From Eumeta japonica (lineage: Eukaryota; Arthropoda; Insecta; Lepidoptera; Psychidae): a stretch of 64,000 nt of DNA. Location: the NCBI GenBank assembly GCA_005406025.1, contig BGZK01002096.1, forward strand, positions 1 through 64,000, given 5' to 3'. Of this stretch, positions 39,807-54,600 are shown piece after piece. The first letter of the stretch is position 1, and each line of letters opens with the position of its first letter. The position numbers were made by a program, and so were the translations under genes. The notes beneath the pieces were generated by a model. The model made no database searches. It was not told the DNA's origin and saw nothing but the letters and a program-made list of their open reading frames with translations.

Positions 39807-42800
39807 TAATTCTTTTTGCGTTTGATAGATAATTTTGCTAGCTTTAATTTGAGCTACCTCTCAATAGATAGGACAAAAAAAGTATTTTTCCCCTAAAAAT
39901 GACCATGGGCTATAGCCTTTGCTTTTGCGAAAAATGGCCGAAAAAATGTTTTTATTTTGCAAAACGATACACCAAATTAAAGCTATTGAAATTATCTACA
40001 AAACACAAAGAAATCATCTCGATATCTAAAAATTAAAAGTTATGAACAAAACGGTATCTAGTTATGCTGCTACTTTTTCCCAACCAGTGTTTAGTAGAAG
40101 TGCATACCGTTTTGATCATAACTTGGTTAATTTTAAGATATCGACCTAATTCTTTTGCGTTTGATAGATAATTTTGTTACTTTAATTTGAGCTACCTCTC
40201 GAATAGATAGGACAAAAAGTATTTTTCCACTAAAATGACCATGGGCTATAGCCTTTGCTTTTGCGAAAAATGGCCGAAAAAGTATGTTTTATTTTGCAAA
40301 ACGATACACCAAATTAAAGCTATTGAAATTATCTACAAAACACAAAGAAATCATCTCGATATCTAAAAAATTAAAAAAGTTATGAACAAAACGGTATCTA
40401 GTTATGCTGCTACTTTTTCCCAACCAGTGTTTAGTAGAAGTGCATACCGTTTTGATCATAACTTGGTTAATTTTAAGATATCGACCTAATTCTTTTTGCG
40501 TTTGATAGATAATTTTGCTAGCTTTAATTTGAGCTACCTCTCAATAGATAGGACAAAAAAGTATTTTTCCACTAAAATGACCATGGGCTATAGCCTTTGC
40601 TTTTTGCGAAAAATGGCCGAAAAAGTATGTTTTATTTTGCAAAACGATACACCAAATTAAAGCTATTGAAATTATCTACAAAACACAAAGAAATCATCTC
40701 GATATCTAAAAATTAAAAGTTATGAACAAAACGGTATCTAGTTATGCTGCTACTTTTCCCAACCAGTGTTTAGTAGAAGTGCATACCGTTTTGATCATAA
40801 CTTGGTAATTTTAAGATATCGACCTAATTCTTTTGCGTTTGATAGATAATTTTGTTACTTTAATTTGAGCTACCTCTCAATAGATAGGACAAAAAGTATT
40901 TTTCCACTAAAATGACCATGGGCTATAGCCTTTGCAAAAATGGCCGAAAAATATGTTTTATTTTTGCAAAAGCGATACACCAAATTAAAGCTATTGAAAT
41001 TATCTACAAAACACAAAGAAATCATCTCGATATCTAAAAATTAAAAGTTATGAACAAAACGGTATCTAGTTATGCTGCTACTTTTTCCCAACCAGTGTTT
41101 AGTAGAAGTGCATACCGTTTTGATCATAACTTGGTAATTTTAAGATATCGACCTAATTCTTTTGCGTTTGATAGATAATTTTGTTAGCTTTAATTTGAGC
41201 TACCTCTCGAATAGATAGGACAAAAAGTATTTTTCCACTAAAATGACCATGGGCTATAGCCTTTGCTTTTGCGAAAAATGGCCGAAAAAATGTTTTATTT
41301 TTGCAAAAGCGATACACCAAATTAAAGCTATTGAAATTATCTACAAAACACAAAGAAATCATCTCGATATCTAAAAATTAAAAAGTTATGAACAAAACGG
41401 TATCTAGTTATGCTGCTACTTTTCCCAACCAGTGTTTAGTAGAAGTGCATACCGTTTTGATCATAACTTGGTTAATTTTAAGATATCGACCTAATTCTTT
41501 TGCGTTTGATAGATAATTTTGTTAGCTTTAATTTGAGCTACCTCTCAATAGATAGGACAAAAAGTATTTTTCCACTAAAATGACCATGGGCTATAGCCTT
41601 TGCTTTTGCGAAAAATGGCCGAAAAAGTATGTTTTATTTTTGCAAAACGATACACCAAATTAAAGCTATTGAAATTATCTACAAAACACAAAGAAATCAT
41701 CTCGATATCTAAAAATTAAAAAGTTATGAACAAAACGGTATCTAGTTATGCTGCTACTTTTCCCAACCAGTGTTTAGTAGAAGTGCATACCGTTTTGATC
41801 ATAACTTGTTAATTTTAAGATATCGACCTAATTCTTTTTGCGTTTGATAGATAATTTTGTTAGCTTTAATTTGAGCTACCTCTCGAATAGATAGGACAAA
41901 AAAAGTATTTTTCCACTAAAAATGACCATGGGCTATAGCCTTTGCTTTTTGCGAAAAAATGGCCGAAAAAGTATGTTTTATTTTTGCAAAAGCGATACAC
42001 CAAATTAAAGCTATTAAAATTATCTACAAAACACAAAAGAAATCATCTCGATATCTAAAAATTAAAAAGTTATGAACAAAACGGTATCTAGTTATGCTGC
42101 TACTTTTTCCCAACCAGTGTTTAGTAGAAGTGCATACCGTTTTGATCATAACTTGTTAATTTTATATCGACCTAATTCTTTTGCGTTTGATAGATAATTT
42201 TGTTACTTTAATTTGAGCTACCTCTCGAATAGATAGGACAAAAAGTATTTTTCCACTAAAATGACCATGGGCTATAGCCTTTGCTTTTGCGAAAAATGGC
42301 CGAAAAGTATGTTTTTATTTTGCAAAACGATACACCAAATTAAAGCTATTGAAATTATCTACAAAACACAAAGAAATCATCTCGATATCTAAAAATTAAA
42401 AAGTTATGAACAAAACGGTATCTAGTTATGCTGCTACTTTTCCCAACCAGTGTTTAGTAGAAGTGCATACCGTTTTGATCATAACTTGGTTAATTTTAAG
42501 ATATCGACCTAATTCTTTTGCGTTTGATAGATAATTTTGTTACTTTAATTTGAGCTACCTTCGAATAGATAGGACAAAAAGTATTTTTCCACTAAAATGA
42601 CCATGGGCTATAGCCTTTGCTTTTGCGAAAAATGGCCGAAAAATTATGTTTTATTTTGCAAAAGCGATACGCCAAATTAAAGCTATTAAAATTATCTACA
42701 AAACACAAAAGAAATCATCTCGATATCTAAAAAATTAAAAAAGTTATGAACAAAACGGTATCTAGTTATGCTGCTACTTTTTCCCAACCAGTGTTTAGTA

Positions 42801-44352
42801 GAAGTGCATACCGTTTTGATCATAACTTGGTTAATTTTAAGATATCGACCTAATTCTTTTTGCGTTTGATAGATAATTTTGTTGACTTTAATTTGAGCTA
42901 CCTCTCGAATAGATAGGACAAAAAAAGTATTTTTCCACTAAAAATGACCATGGGCTATAGCCTTTGCTTTTTGCGAAAAATGGCCGAAAAAGTATGTTTT
43001 ATTTTTGCAAAAGCGATACACCAAATTAAAGCTATTGAAATTATCTACAAAACACAAAAGAAATCATCTCGATATCTAAAAAATTAAAAAAGTTATGAAC
43101 AAAACGGTATCTAGTTATGCTGCTACTTTTTCCAACCAGTGTTTAGTAGAAGTGCATACCGTTTTGATCATAACTTGAATTTTAAGATATCGACCTAATT
43201 CTTTTGCGTTTGATAGATAATTTTGTTAGCTTTAATTTGAGCTACCTTCGAATAGATAGGACAAAAAGTATTTTTCCACTAAAATGACCATGGGCTATAG
43301 CCTTTGCTTTTGCGAAAAATGGCCGAAAAGTATGTTTTATTTTGCAAAACGATACACCAAATTAAAGCTATTGAAATTATCTACAAAACACAAAGAAATC
43401 ATCTCGATATCTAAAAATTAAAAAGTTATGAACAAAACGGTATCTAGTTATGCTGCTACTTTTCCCAACCAGTGTTTAGTAGAAGTGCATACCGTTTTGA
43501 TCATAACTTGGTTAATTTTAAGATATCGACCTAATTCTTTTGCGTTTGATAGATAATTTTGTTAACTTTAATTTGAGCTACCTCTCGAATAGATAGGACA
43601 AAAAAGTATTTTTCCACTAAAATGACCATGGGCTATAGCCTTTGCTTTTGCGAAAAATGGCCGAAAAGTATGTTTTATTTTTGCAAAACGATACACCAAA
43701 TTAAAGCTATTGAAATTATCTACAAAACACAAAAGAAATCATCTCGATATCTAAAATTAAAAAGTTATGAACAAAACGGTATCTAGTTATGCTGCTACTT
43801 TTCCCAACCAGTGTTTAGTAGAAGTGCATACCGTTTTGATCATAACTTGTTAATTTTAAGATATCGACCTAATTCTTTTTGCGTTTGATAGATAATTTTG
43901 TTAACTTTAATTTGAGCTACCTCTCGAATAGATAGGACAAAAAAAGTATTTTTCCACTAAAAATGACCATGGGCTATAGCCTTTGCTTTTTGCGAAAAAA
44001 TGGCCGAAAAAGTATGTTTTATTTTTGCAAAAGCGATACACCAAATTAAAGCTATTGAAATTATCTACAAAACACAAAAGAAATCATCTCGATATCTAAA
44101 AATTAAAAAGTTATGAACAAAACGGTATCTAGTTATGCTGCTACTTTTTCCCAACCAGTGTTTAGTAGAAGTGCATACCGTTTTGATCATAACTTGTTAA
44201 TTTTAAGATATCGACCTAATTCTTTTGCGTTTGATAGATAATTTTGTTACTTTAATTTGAGCTACCTCTCGATAGATAGGACAAAAAGTATTTTTCCACT
44301 AAAATGACCATGGGCTATAGCCTTTGCTTTTGCGAAAAATGGCCGAAAAATT

Positions 44353-44650
44353 ATGTCTTTATTTTTGTCAAAACGAGGCACCGAATTAAAGTCAATGAAA
44401 TTATCTACACAACGCAAAAGAAATCATCTCGATATCTTAAAAATTAAGAAAGTTATGAACAAAACGGTATCTAGTTCTGCTGCTACTTTTTCCCAACCGG
44501 TGTTCAGTAGAAGTGCTTACCATTTTGGCCATAACTTGTTAAATTTTTAAGATATCGACCTGATTCTTTTTGCATTTGATAGATAATTTTGTCAGCTTTA
44601 ATTCAAGCTACCATTTGAATAGATAGGACAAAAAATATTTTTGCACTAAA
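44353..44650. repeat. Substitution-diverged unit
   Basis: About twenty substitutions relative to neighbours, including cgaggcaccgaatt, aagtcaatg, tacacaacgc, gttctgctgct, ccggtgttcag, gcttaccattttgg, cctgattc, gcatttg, gtcagc, aattcaagc and tttgcac. Unit length is normal. It is the most diverged full-length copy I see, sitting alone among homogenised units. Confidence 0.85.
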
Positions 44651-47600
44651 AATGACCATGGGCTATAGCCTTTGCTTTTTGCGAAAAATGGCCGAAAAGT
44701 ATGTTTTATTTTTGCAAAACGATACACCAAATTAAAGCTATTGAAATTATCTACAAAACACAAAGAAATCATCTCGATATCTAAAAATTAAAAAGTTATG
44801 AACAAAACGGTATCTAGTTATGCTGCTACTTTTCCCAACCAGTGTTTAGTAGAAGTGCATACCGTTTTGATCATAACTTGTTAATTTTAAGATATCGACC
44901 TAATTCTTTTGCGTTTGATAGATAATTTTGTTAACTTTAATTTGAGCTACCTCTCGAATAGATAGGACAAAAAGTATTTTTCCACTAAAATGACCATGGG
45001 CTATAGCCTTTGCTTTTTGAAAAATGGCCGAAAAGTATGTTTTATTTTTGCAAAACGATACACCAAATTAAAGCTATTAAATTATCTACAAAACACAAAG
45101 AAATCATCTCGATATCTAAAAATTAAAAGTTATGAACAAAACGGTATCTAGTTATGCTGCTACTTTTTCCCAACCAGTGTTTAGTAGAAGTGCATACCGT
45201 TTTGATCATAACTTGGTTAATTTTTAAGATATCGACCTAATTCTTTTTGCGTTTGATAGATAATTTTGTTAGCTTTAATTTGAGCTACCTCTCGATAGAT
45301 AGGACAAAAAAAGTATTTTTCCACTAAAAATGACCATGGGCTATAGCCTTTGCTTTTTGCGAAAAAATGGCCGAAAAAGTATGTTTTTATTTTTGCAAAA
45401 GCGATACACCAAATTAAAGCTATTGAAATTATCTACAAAACACAAAGAAATCATCTCGATATCTAAAATTAAAAAGTTATGAACAAAACGGTATCTAGTT
45501 ATGCTGCTACTTTTTCCAACCAGTGTTTAGTAGAAGTGCATACCGTTTTGATCATAACTTGGTTAATTTTAAGATATCGACCTAATTCTTTTTGCGTTTG
45601 ATAGATAATTTTGTTAGCTTTAATTTGAGCTACCTTGAATAGATAGGACAGAAAAAGTATTTTTCCACTAAAAATGACCATGGGCTATAGCCTTTGCTTT
45701 TTGCGAAAAAATGGCCGAAAAAGTATGTTTTTATTTTTGCAAAAGCGATACACCAAATTAAAGCTATTGAAATTATCTACAAAACACAAAGAAATCATCT
45801 CGATATCTAAAAAATTTAAAAAGTTATGAACAAAACGGTATCTAGTTATGCTGCTACTTTTCCCAACCAGTGTTTAGTAGAAGTGCATACCGTTTTGATC
45901 ATAACTTGTTAATTTTAAGATATCGACCTAATTCTTTTGCGTTTGATAGATAATTTTGTTACTTTAATTTGAGCTACCTCTCGAATAGATAGGACAAAAA
46001 AGTATTTTTCCACTAAAATGACCATGGGCTATAGCCTTTGCTTTTTGCGAAAAATGGCCGAAAAGTATGTTTTATTTTTGCAAAACGATACACCAAATTA
46101 AAGCTATTGAAATTATCTACAAAACACAAAGAAATCATCTCGATATCTAAAAATTAAAAAGTTATGAACAAAACGGTATCTAGTTATGCTGCTACTTTTC
46201 CCAACCAGTGTTTAGTAGAAGTGCATACCGTTTTGATCATAACTTGGTTAATTTTAAGATATCGACCTAATTCTTTTGCGTTTGATAGATAATTTTGTTA
46301 CTTTAATTTGAGCTACCTCTCGAATAGATAGGACAAAAAGTATTTTTCCACTAAAATGACCATGGGCTATAGCCTTTGCTTTTGCGAAAAATGGCCGAAA
46401 AAGTATGTTTTATTTTTGCAAAACGATACACCAAATTAAAGCTATTGAAATTATCTACAAAACACAAAAGAAATCATCTCGATATCTAAAAAATTAAAAA
46501 AGTTATGAACAAAACGGTATCTAGTTATGCTGCTACTTTTTCCCAACCAGTGTTTAGTAGAAGTGCATACCGTTTTGATCATAACTTGGTTAATTTTTAA
46601 GATATCGACCTAATTCTTTTTGCGTTTGATAGATAATTTTGTAACTTTAATTTGAGCTACCTCTCGAATAGATAGGACAAAAAAAGTATTTTTCCACTAA
46701 AAATGACCATGGGCTATAGCCTTTGCTTTTTGCGAAAAAATGGCCGAAAAAGTATGTTTTTATTTTTGCAAAACGATACACCAAATTAAAGCTATTGAAA
46801 TTATCTACAAAACACAAAAGAAATCATCTCGATATCTAAAAAATTAAAAAAGTTATGAACAAAACGGTATCTAGTTATGCTGCTTTTTCCCAACCAGTGT
46901 TTAGTAGAAGTGCATACCGTTTTGATCATAACTTGGTTAATTTTCAAGATATCGACCTAATTCTTTTGCGTTTGATAGATAATTTTGTTACTTTAATTTG
47001 AGCTACCTCTCGAATAGATAGGACAAAAAGTATTTTTCCACTAAAATGACCATGGGCTATAGCCTTTGCTTTTGCGAAAAATGGCCGAAAAAGTATGTTT
47101 TTATTTTGCAAAAGCGATACACCAAATTAAAGCTATTGAAATTATCTACAAAACACAAAGAAATCATCTCGATATCTAAAAATTAAAAGTTATGAACAAA
47201 ACGGTATCTAGTTATGCTGCTACTTTTCCCAACCAGTGTTTAGTAGAAGTGCATACCGTTTTGATCATAACTTGGTTAATTTTAAGATATCGACCTAATT
47301 CTTTTGCGTTTGATAGATAATTTTGTTAGCTTTAATTTGAGCTACCTCTTGAATAGATAGGACAAAAAGTATTTTTCCACTAAAAATGACCATGGGCTAT
47401 AGCCTTTGCTTTTGCGAAAAATGGCCGAAAAGTATGTTTTTATTTTTGCAAAAGCGATACACCAAATTAAAGCTATTGAAATTATCTACAAAACACAAAG
47501 AAATCATCTCGATATCTAAAAATTTAAAAAAGTTATGAACAAAACGGTATCTAGTTATGCTGCTACTTTTTCCCAACCAGTGTTTAGTAGAAGTGCATAC

Positions 47601-47917
47601 CGTTTTGATCATAACTTGGTTAATTTTAAGATATCGACCTAATTCTTTTTGCGTTTGATAGATAATTTTGTTAACTTTAATTTGAGCTACCTTTCGAATA
47701 GATAGGACAAAAAAAGTATTTTTCCACTAAAAATGACCATGGGCTATAGCCTTTGCTTTTGCGAAAAATGGCCGAAAAAGTATGTTTTATTTTGCAAAAG
47801 CGATACACCAAATTAAAGCTATTAAATTATCTACAAAACACAAAGAAATCATCTCGATATCTAAAAATTAAAAAGTTATGAACAAAACGGTATCTAGTTA
47901 TGCTGCTACTTTTTCCC

Positions 47918-47983
47918 AACAAGTGTTTAGTAGAAGTGCATACCATTTTGATCATAACTTGGTCAATTTTTATGATATCGACC
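47918..47983. repeat. Variant core block, copy 4 (partial)
   Basis: Has caacaagtg, ataccatttt, ttggtcaattttt and tatgatatcg, but the upstream part is normal (acggtatc, gctgctac). The switch from normal to variant within the spacer looks like a conversion or crossover boundary. Confidence 0.8.
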
Positions 47984-50275
47984 TAATTCTTTTTGCGTTT
48001 GATAGATAATTTTGCTAGCTTTAATTTGAGCTACCTCTCGATAGATAGGACAAAAAAAGTATTTTTCCACTAAAAATGACCATGGGCTATAGCCTTTGCT
48101 TTTTGCGAAAAATGGCCGAAAAAGTATGTTTTTATTTTTGCAAAAGCGATACACCAAATTAAAGCTATTGAAATTATCTACAAAACACAAAAGAAATCAT
48201 CTCGATATCTGGAAAAATAAAAAAGTTATGAACAAAACGGTATCTAGTTATGCTGCTACTTTTTCTCAACCAGTGATTAGTAGAAGTGCATACCGTTTTG
48301 ATCATAACTTGCTTAATTTTCAAGATATCGACCTAATTCTTTTTGCGTTTGATAGATAATTTTGTTAGCTTTAATATAAGCTACCTTTCAACTAGATAGG
48401 ACAAAAAAAGTATTTTTCCACTAAAATGACCATGGGCTATAGCCTTTGCTTTTTGGCAAAAAATGGCCGAAAAAATGTTTTATTTTTGCAAAACGATACA
48501 CCAAATTAAAGCTATTGAAATTATCTACAAAACACAAAGAAATCATCTCGATATCTAAAAATTAAAAAGTTATGAACAAAACGGTATCTAGTTATGCTGC
48601 TACTTTTCCCAACCAGTGTTTAGTAGAAGTGCATACCGTTTTGATCATAACTTGGTTAATTTTAAGATATCGACCTAATTCTTTTGCGTTTGATAGATAA
48701 TTTTGTTACTTTAATTTGAGCTACCTTTCGAATAGATAGGACAAAAAAGTATTTTTCCACTAAAATGACCATGGGCTATAGCCTTTGCTTTTGCGAAAAA
48801 TGGCCGAAAAGTATTTTTATTTTTGCAAAACGATACACCAAATTAAAGCTATTGAAATTATCTACAAAACACAAAGAAATCATCTCGATATCTAAAAATT
48901 AAAAAGTTATGAACAAAACGGTATCTAGTTATGCTGCTACTTTTCCCAACCAGTGTTTAGTAGAAGTGCATACCGTTTTGATCATAACTTGTTAATTTTA
49001 AGATATCGACCTAATTCTTTTGCGTTTGATAGATAATTTTGTTAACTTTAATTTGAGCTACCTTTCGAATAGATAGGACAAAAAGTATTTTTCCACTAAA
49101 ATGACCATGGGCTATAGCCTTTTGCGAAAAATGGCCGAAAAATATGTTTTATTTTTGCAAAACGATACACCAAATTAAAGCTATTGAAATTATCTACAAA
49201 ACACAAAAGAAATCATCTCGATATCTAAAAATAAAAAAGTTATGAACAAAACGGTATCTAGTTATGCTGCTACTTTTTCCCAACCAGTGATTAGTAGAAG
49301 TGCATACCGTTTTGATCATAACTTGGTTAATTTTCAAGATATCGACCTAATTCTTTTTGCGTTTGATAGATAATTTTGTTAGCTTTAATTTAAGCTACCT
49401 TTGAATAGATAGGACAAAAAAAGTATTTTTCCACTAAAAATGACCATGGGCTATAGCCTTTGCTTTTGCGAAAAATGGCCGAAAAAGTATGTTTTTATTT
49501 TTGCAAAAACGATACACCAAATTAAAGCTATTGAAATTATCTACAAAACACAAAAGAAATCATCTCGATATCTAAAAATTAAAAGTTATGAACAAAACGG
49601 TATCTAGTTATGCTGCTACTTTTTCCCAACCAGTGTTTAGTAGAAGTGCATACCGTTTTGATCATAACTTGGTTAATTTTAAGATATCGACCTAATTCTT
49701 TTTGCGTTTGATAGATAATTTTGTTAACTTTAATTTGAGCTACCTCTCAATAGATAGGACAAAAAAAGTATTTTTCCACTAAAAATGACCATGGGCTATA
49801 GCCTTTGCTTTTGCGAAAAATGGCCGAAAAGTATGTTTTATTTTTGCAAAACGATACACCAAATTAAAGCTATTAAAATTATCTACAAAACACAAAGAAA
49901 TCATCTCGATATCTAAAAATTAAAAAGTTATGAACAAAACGGTATCTAGTTATGCTGCTACTTTTTCCCAACCAGTGTTTAGTAGAAGTGCATACCGTTT
50001 TGATCATAACTTGGTTAATTTTTAAGATATCGACCTAATTCTTTTTGCGTTTGATAGATAATTTTGTTAGCTTTAATTTGAGCTACCTCTGAATAGATAG
50101 GACAAAAAAAGTATTTTTCCACTAAAAATGACCATGGGCTATAGCCTTTGCTTTTTGAAAAAATGGCCGAAAAAGTATGTTTTTATTTTTGCAAAAGCGA
50201 TACACCAAATTAAAGCTATTGAAATTATCTACAAAACACAAAAGAAATCATCTCGATATCTCAAAAATTAAAAAA

Positions 50276-50611
50276 GTTATGAACAAAACGGTATCTAGTT
50301 ATGCTGCTTTTTCCCAACCAGTGTTTAGTAGAAGTGCATACCGTTTTGATCATAACTTGGTTAATTTTAAGATATCGACCTAATTCTTTTGCGTTTGATA
50401 GATAATTTTGTTAACTTTAATTTGAGCTACCTCTCGAATAGATGGGACAAAAAGTATTTTTCCACTAAAATGACCATGGGCTATAGCCTTTGCTTTTGCG
50501 AAAAATGGCCGAAAAAGTATGTTTTTATTTTTGCAAAGCGATACACCAAATTAAAGCTATTAAATTATCTACAAAACACAAAAGAAATCATCTCGATATC
50601 TAAAATTAAAA
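50276..50611. repeat. Displaced left-type unit
   Basis: Within a region where all other units have gataggac, this one has gttaac, ctctcgaatagatgggac and short A/T runs, as in zones 1-2 more than 19 kb to the left. It is the only gatgggac unit I find to the right of about 31.2 kb. Confidence 0.75.
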
Positions 50612-51640
50612 GTTATGAACAAAACGGTATCTAGTTATGCTGCTACTTTTTCCCAACCAGTGTTTAGTAGAAGTGCATACCGTTTTGATCATAACTTGGT
50701 TAATTTTAAGATATCGACCTAATTCTTTTTGCGTTTGATAGATAATTTTGTTAGCTTTAATTTGAGCTACCTCTCGAATAGATAGGACAAAAAAAGTATT
50801 TTTCCACTAAAAATGACCATGGGCTATAGCCTTTGCTTTTTGCGAAAAAATGGCCGAAAAAGTATGTTTTTATTTTTGCAAAAGCGATACACCAAATTAA
50901 AGCTATTAAAATTATCTACAAAACACAAAAGAAATCATCTCGATATCTCAAAAATTAAAAAAGTTATGAACAAAACGGTATCTAGTTATGCTGCTACTTT
51001 TTCCCAACCAGTGTTTAGTAGAAGTGCATACCGTTTTGATCATAACTTGTTAATTTTAAGATATCGACCTAATTCTTTTTGCGTTTGATAGATAATTTTG
51101 TTACTTTAATTTGAGCTACCTCTCGAATAGATAGGACAAAAAAAGTATTTTTCCACTAAAAATGACCATGGGCTATAGCCTTTGCTTTTTGCGAAAAATG
51201 GCCGAAAAAGTATGTTTTATTTTTGCAAAACGATACACCAAATTAAAGCTATTGAAATTATCTACAAAACACAAAGAAATCATCTCGATATCTAAAAATT
51301 TAAAAAAGTTATGAACAAAACGGTATCTAGTTATGCTGCTACTTTTTCCCAACCAGTGTTTAGTAGAAGTGCATACCGTTTTGATCATAACTTGGTAATT
51401 TTAAGATATCGACCTAATTCTTTTTGCGTTTGATAGATAATTTTGTTAGCTTTAATTTGAGCTACCTTTCGAATAGATAGGACAAAAAAAGTATTTTTCC
51501 ACTAAAATGACCATGGGCTATAGCCTTTGCTTTTTGCGAAAAATGGCCGAAAAGTATGTTTTATTTTTGAAAAACGATACACCAAATTAAAGCTATTGAA
51601 ATTATCTACAAAACACAAAGAAATCATCTTGATATCTGCA

Positions 51641-54600
51641 AAATTAAAAAAGTTATGAACAAAACGGTATCTAGTTATGCTGCTACTTTTTCTCAACCAG
51701 TGGTTAGTAGAAGTGCATACCGTTTTGATCATAACTTGGTTAATTTTTAAGATATCGACCTAATTCTTTTTGCGTTTGATAGATAATTTTATTAACTTTA
51801 ATTTAAGCTACCTTTCGAATAGATAGGACGAAAAAAGTATTTTTACACTAAAAATGACCATGGGCTATAGCCTTTGCTTTTTGCGAAAAAATGGCCGAAA
51901 AAGTATGTTTTTCATTTTGCAAAAGCGATACACCAAATTAAAGCTATTTAAATTATCTACAAAACACAAAGAAATCATCTCGATATCTAAAATTAAAAAG
52001 TTATGAACAAAACGGTATCTAGTTATGCTGCTACATTTTCCCAACCAGTGTTTAGTAGAAGTGCATACCGTTTTGATCATAACTTGGTTAATTTTTAAGA
52101 TATCGACCTAATTCTTTTTGCGTTTGATAGATAATTTTGTTAGCTTTAATTTGAGCTACCTTTGAATAGATAGGACAAAAAAAGTATTTTTCCACTAAAA
52201 ATGACCATGGGCTATAGCCTTTGCTTTTTGCGAAAAATGGCCGAAAAATGTTTTTATTTTGCAAAGCGATACACCAAATTAAAGCTATTGAAATTATCTA
52301 CAAAACACAAAGAAATCATCTCGATATCTAAAATTAAAAGTTATGAACAAAACGGTATCTAGTTATGCTGCTACTTTTTCCCAACCAGTGTTTAGTAGAA
52401 GTGCATACCGTTTTGATCATAACTTGGTTAATTTTAAGATATCGACCTAATTCTTTTTGCATTTGATAGATAATTTTGTTAGCTTTAATTTAAGCTACCC
52501 TTTGAATAGATAGGGCAAAAAAAGTATTTTTCCACTAAAAATGACCATGGGCTATAGCCTTTGCTTTTTGCGAAAAATGGCCGAAAAAGTATGTTTTATT
52601 TTTGCAAAAGCGATACACCAAATTAAAGCTATTGAAATTATCTACAAAACACAAAGAAATCATCTCGATATCTAAAATTAAAAAGTTATGAACAAAACGG
52701 TATCTAGTTATGCTGCTACTTTTCCCAACCAGTGTTTAGTAGAAGTGCATACCGTTTTGATCATAACTTGTTAATTTTAAGATATCGACCTAATTCTTTT
52801 GCGTTTGATAGATAATTTTGTTAGCTTTAATTTGAGCTACCTTTGAATAGATAGGAAAAAAGTATTTTTCCACTAAAATGACCATGGGCTATAGCCTTTT
52901 TTTGCGAAAAATGGCCGAAAAAGTATGTTTTATTTTTAAAAGCGATACACCAAATTAAAGCTATTGAAATTATCTACAAAACACAAAGAAATCATCTCGA
53001 TATCTAAAAATTAAAAGTTATGAACAAAACGGTATCTAGTTATGCTGCTACTTTTTCCCAACCAGTGTTTAGTAGAAGTGCATACCGTTTTGATCATAAC
53101 TTGTTAATTTTAAGATATCGACCTAATTCTTTTGCGTTTGATAGATAATTTTGTTAACTTTAATTTGAGCTACCTTTGAATAGATAGGACAAAAAGTATT
53201 TTTCCACTAAAATGACCATGGGCTATAGCCTTTGCTTTTGCGAAAAATGGCCGAAAAGTATGTTTTATTTTTGCAAAAGATACACCAAATTAAAGCTATT
53301 TAAATTATCTACAAAACACAAAGAAATCATCTCGATATCTAAAAATTAAAAAGTTATGAACAAAACGGTATCTAGTTATGCTGCTACTTTTTCCCAACCA
53401 GTGTTTAGTAGAAGTGCATACCGTTTTGATCATAACTTGTTAATTTTAAGATATCGACCTAATTCTTTTGCGTTTGATAGATAATTTTGTTAACTTTAAT
53501 TTGAGCTACCTTTGAATAGATAGGACAAAAAGTATTTTTCCACTAAAATGACCATGGGCTATAGCCTTTGCTTTTGCGAAAAATGGCCAAAAAAGTGCTT
53601 TTTTATTTTGCAAAAGCGATACACCAAATTAAAGCTATTTAAATTATCTACAAAACACAAAAGAAATCATCTCGATATCTAAAAATTAAAAAGTTATGAA
53701 CAAAACGGTATCTAGTTATGCTGCTACTTTTTCCCAACCAGTGTTTAGTAGAAGTGCATACCGTTTTGATCATAACTTGTTAATTTTAAGATATCGACCT
53801 AATTCTTTTTGCGTTTGATAGATAATTTTGTTAACTTTAATTTGAGCTACCTTTTGAATAGATAGGACAAAAGTATTTTTCCACTAAAAATGACCATGGG
53901 CTATAGCCTTTGCTTTTTGCGAAAAAATGGCCGAAAAAGTATGTTTTTATTTTTGCAAAAGCGATACACCAAATTAAAGCTATTTAAATTATCTACAAAA
54001 CACAAAAGAAATCATCTCGATATCTAAAATTAAAAAGTTATGAACAAAACGGTATCTAGTTATGCTGCTACTTTTTCCCAACCAGTGTTTAGTAGAAGTG
54101 CATACCGTTTTGATCATAACTTCCACAGTATTTTTAAGATATCGACCTAATTCTTTTTGCGTTTGATAGATAATTTTGTTAACTTTAATTTGCGCTACCT
54201 TTGAATAGATAGGACAAAAAGTATTTTTCCACTAAAAATGACCATGGGCTATAGCCTTTGCTTTTGCGAAAAATGGCCGAAAAGTATGTTTTTATTTTGC
54301 AAAAGCGATACACCAAATTAAAGCTATTTAAATTATCTACAAAACACAAAGAAATCATCTCGATATCTAAAAATTAAAAAGTTATGAACAAAACGGTATC
54401 TAGTTATGCTGCTACTTTTTCCCAACCAGTGTTTAGTAGAAGTGCATACCGTTTTGATCATAACTTCCACAGTTTTTAAGATATCGACCTAATTCTTTTT
54501 GCGTTTGATAGATAATTTTGTTAACTTTAATTTGCGCTACCTCTTGAATAGATAGGAGACAAAAAGTATTTTTCCACTAAAAATGACCATGGGCTATAGC

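Larger units (their letters stand above)
37671..51640. repeat. Array zone 6: gttagc units with dispersed variant blocks
   Basis: Many units have gttagcttt or gctagcttt and tctcaatagatagg. The gctagc form improves the inverted match to half-unit A (aaagctat). The zone contains the aacaagtg variant blocks, the diverged unit at 44.4 kb and a displaced left-type unit at 50.3 kb. Confidence 0.8.
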
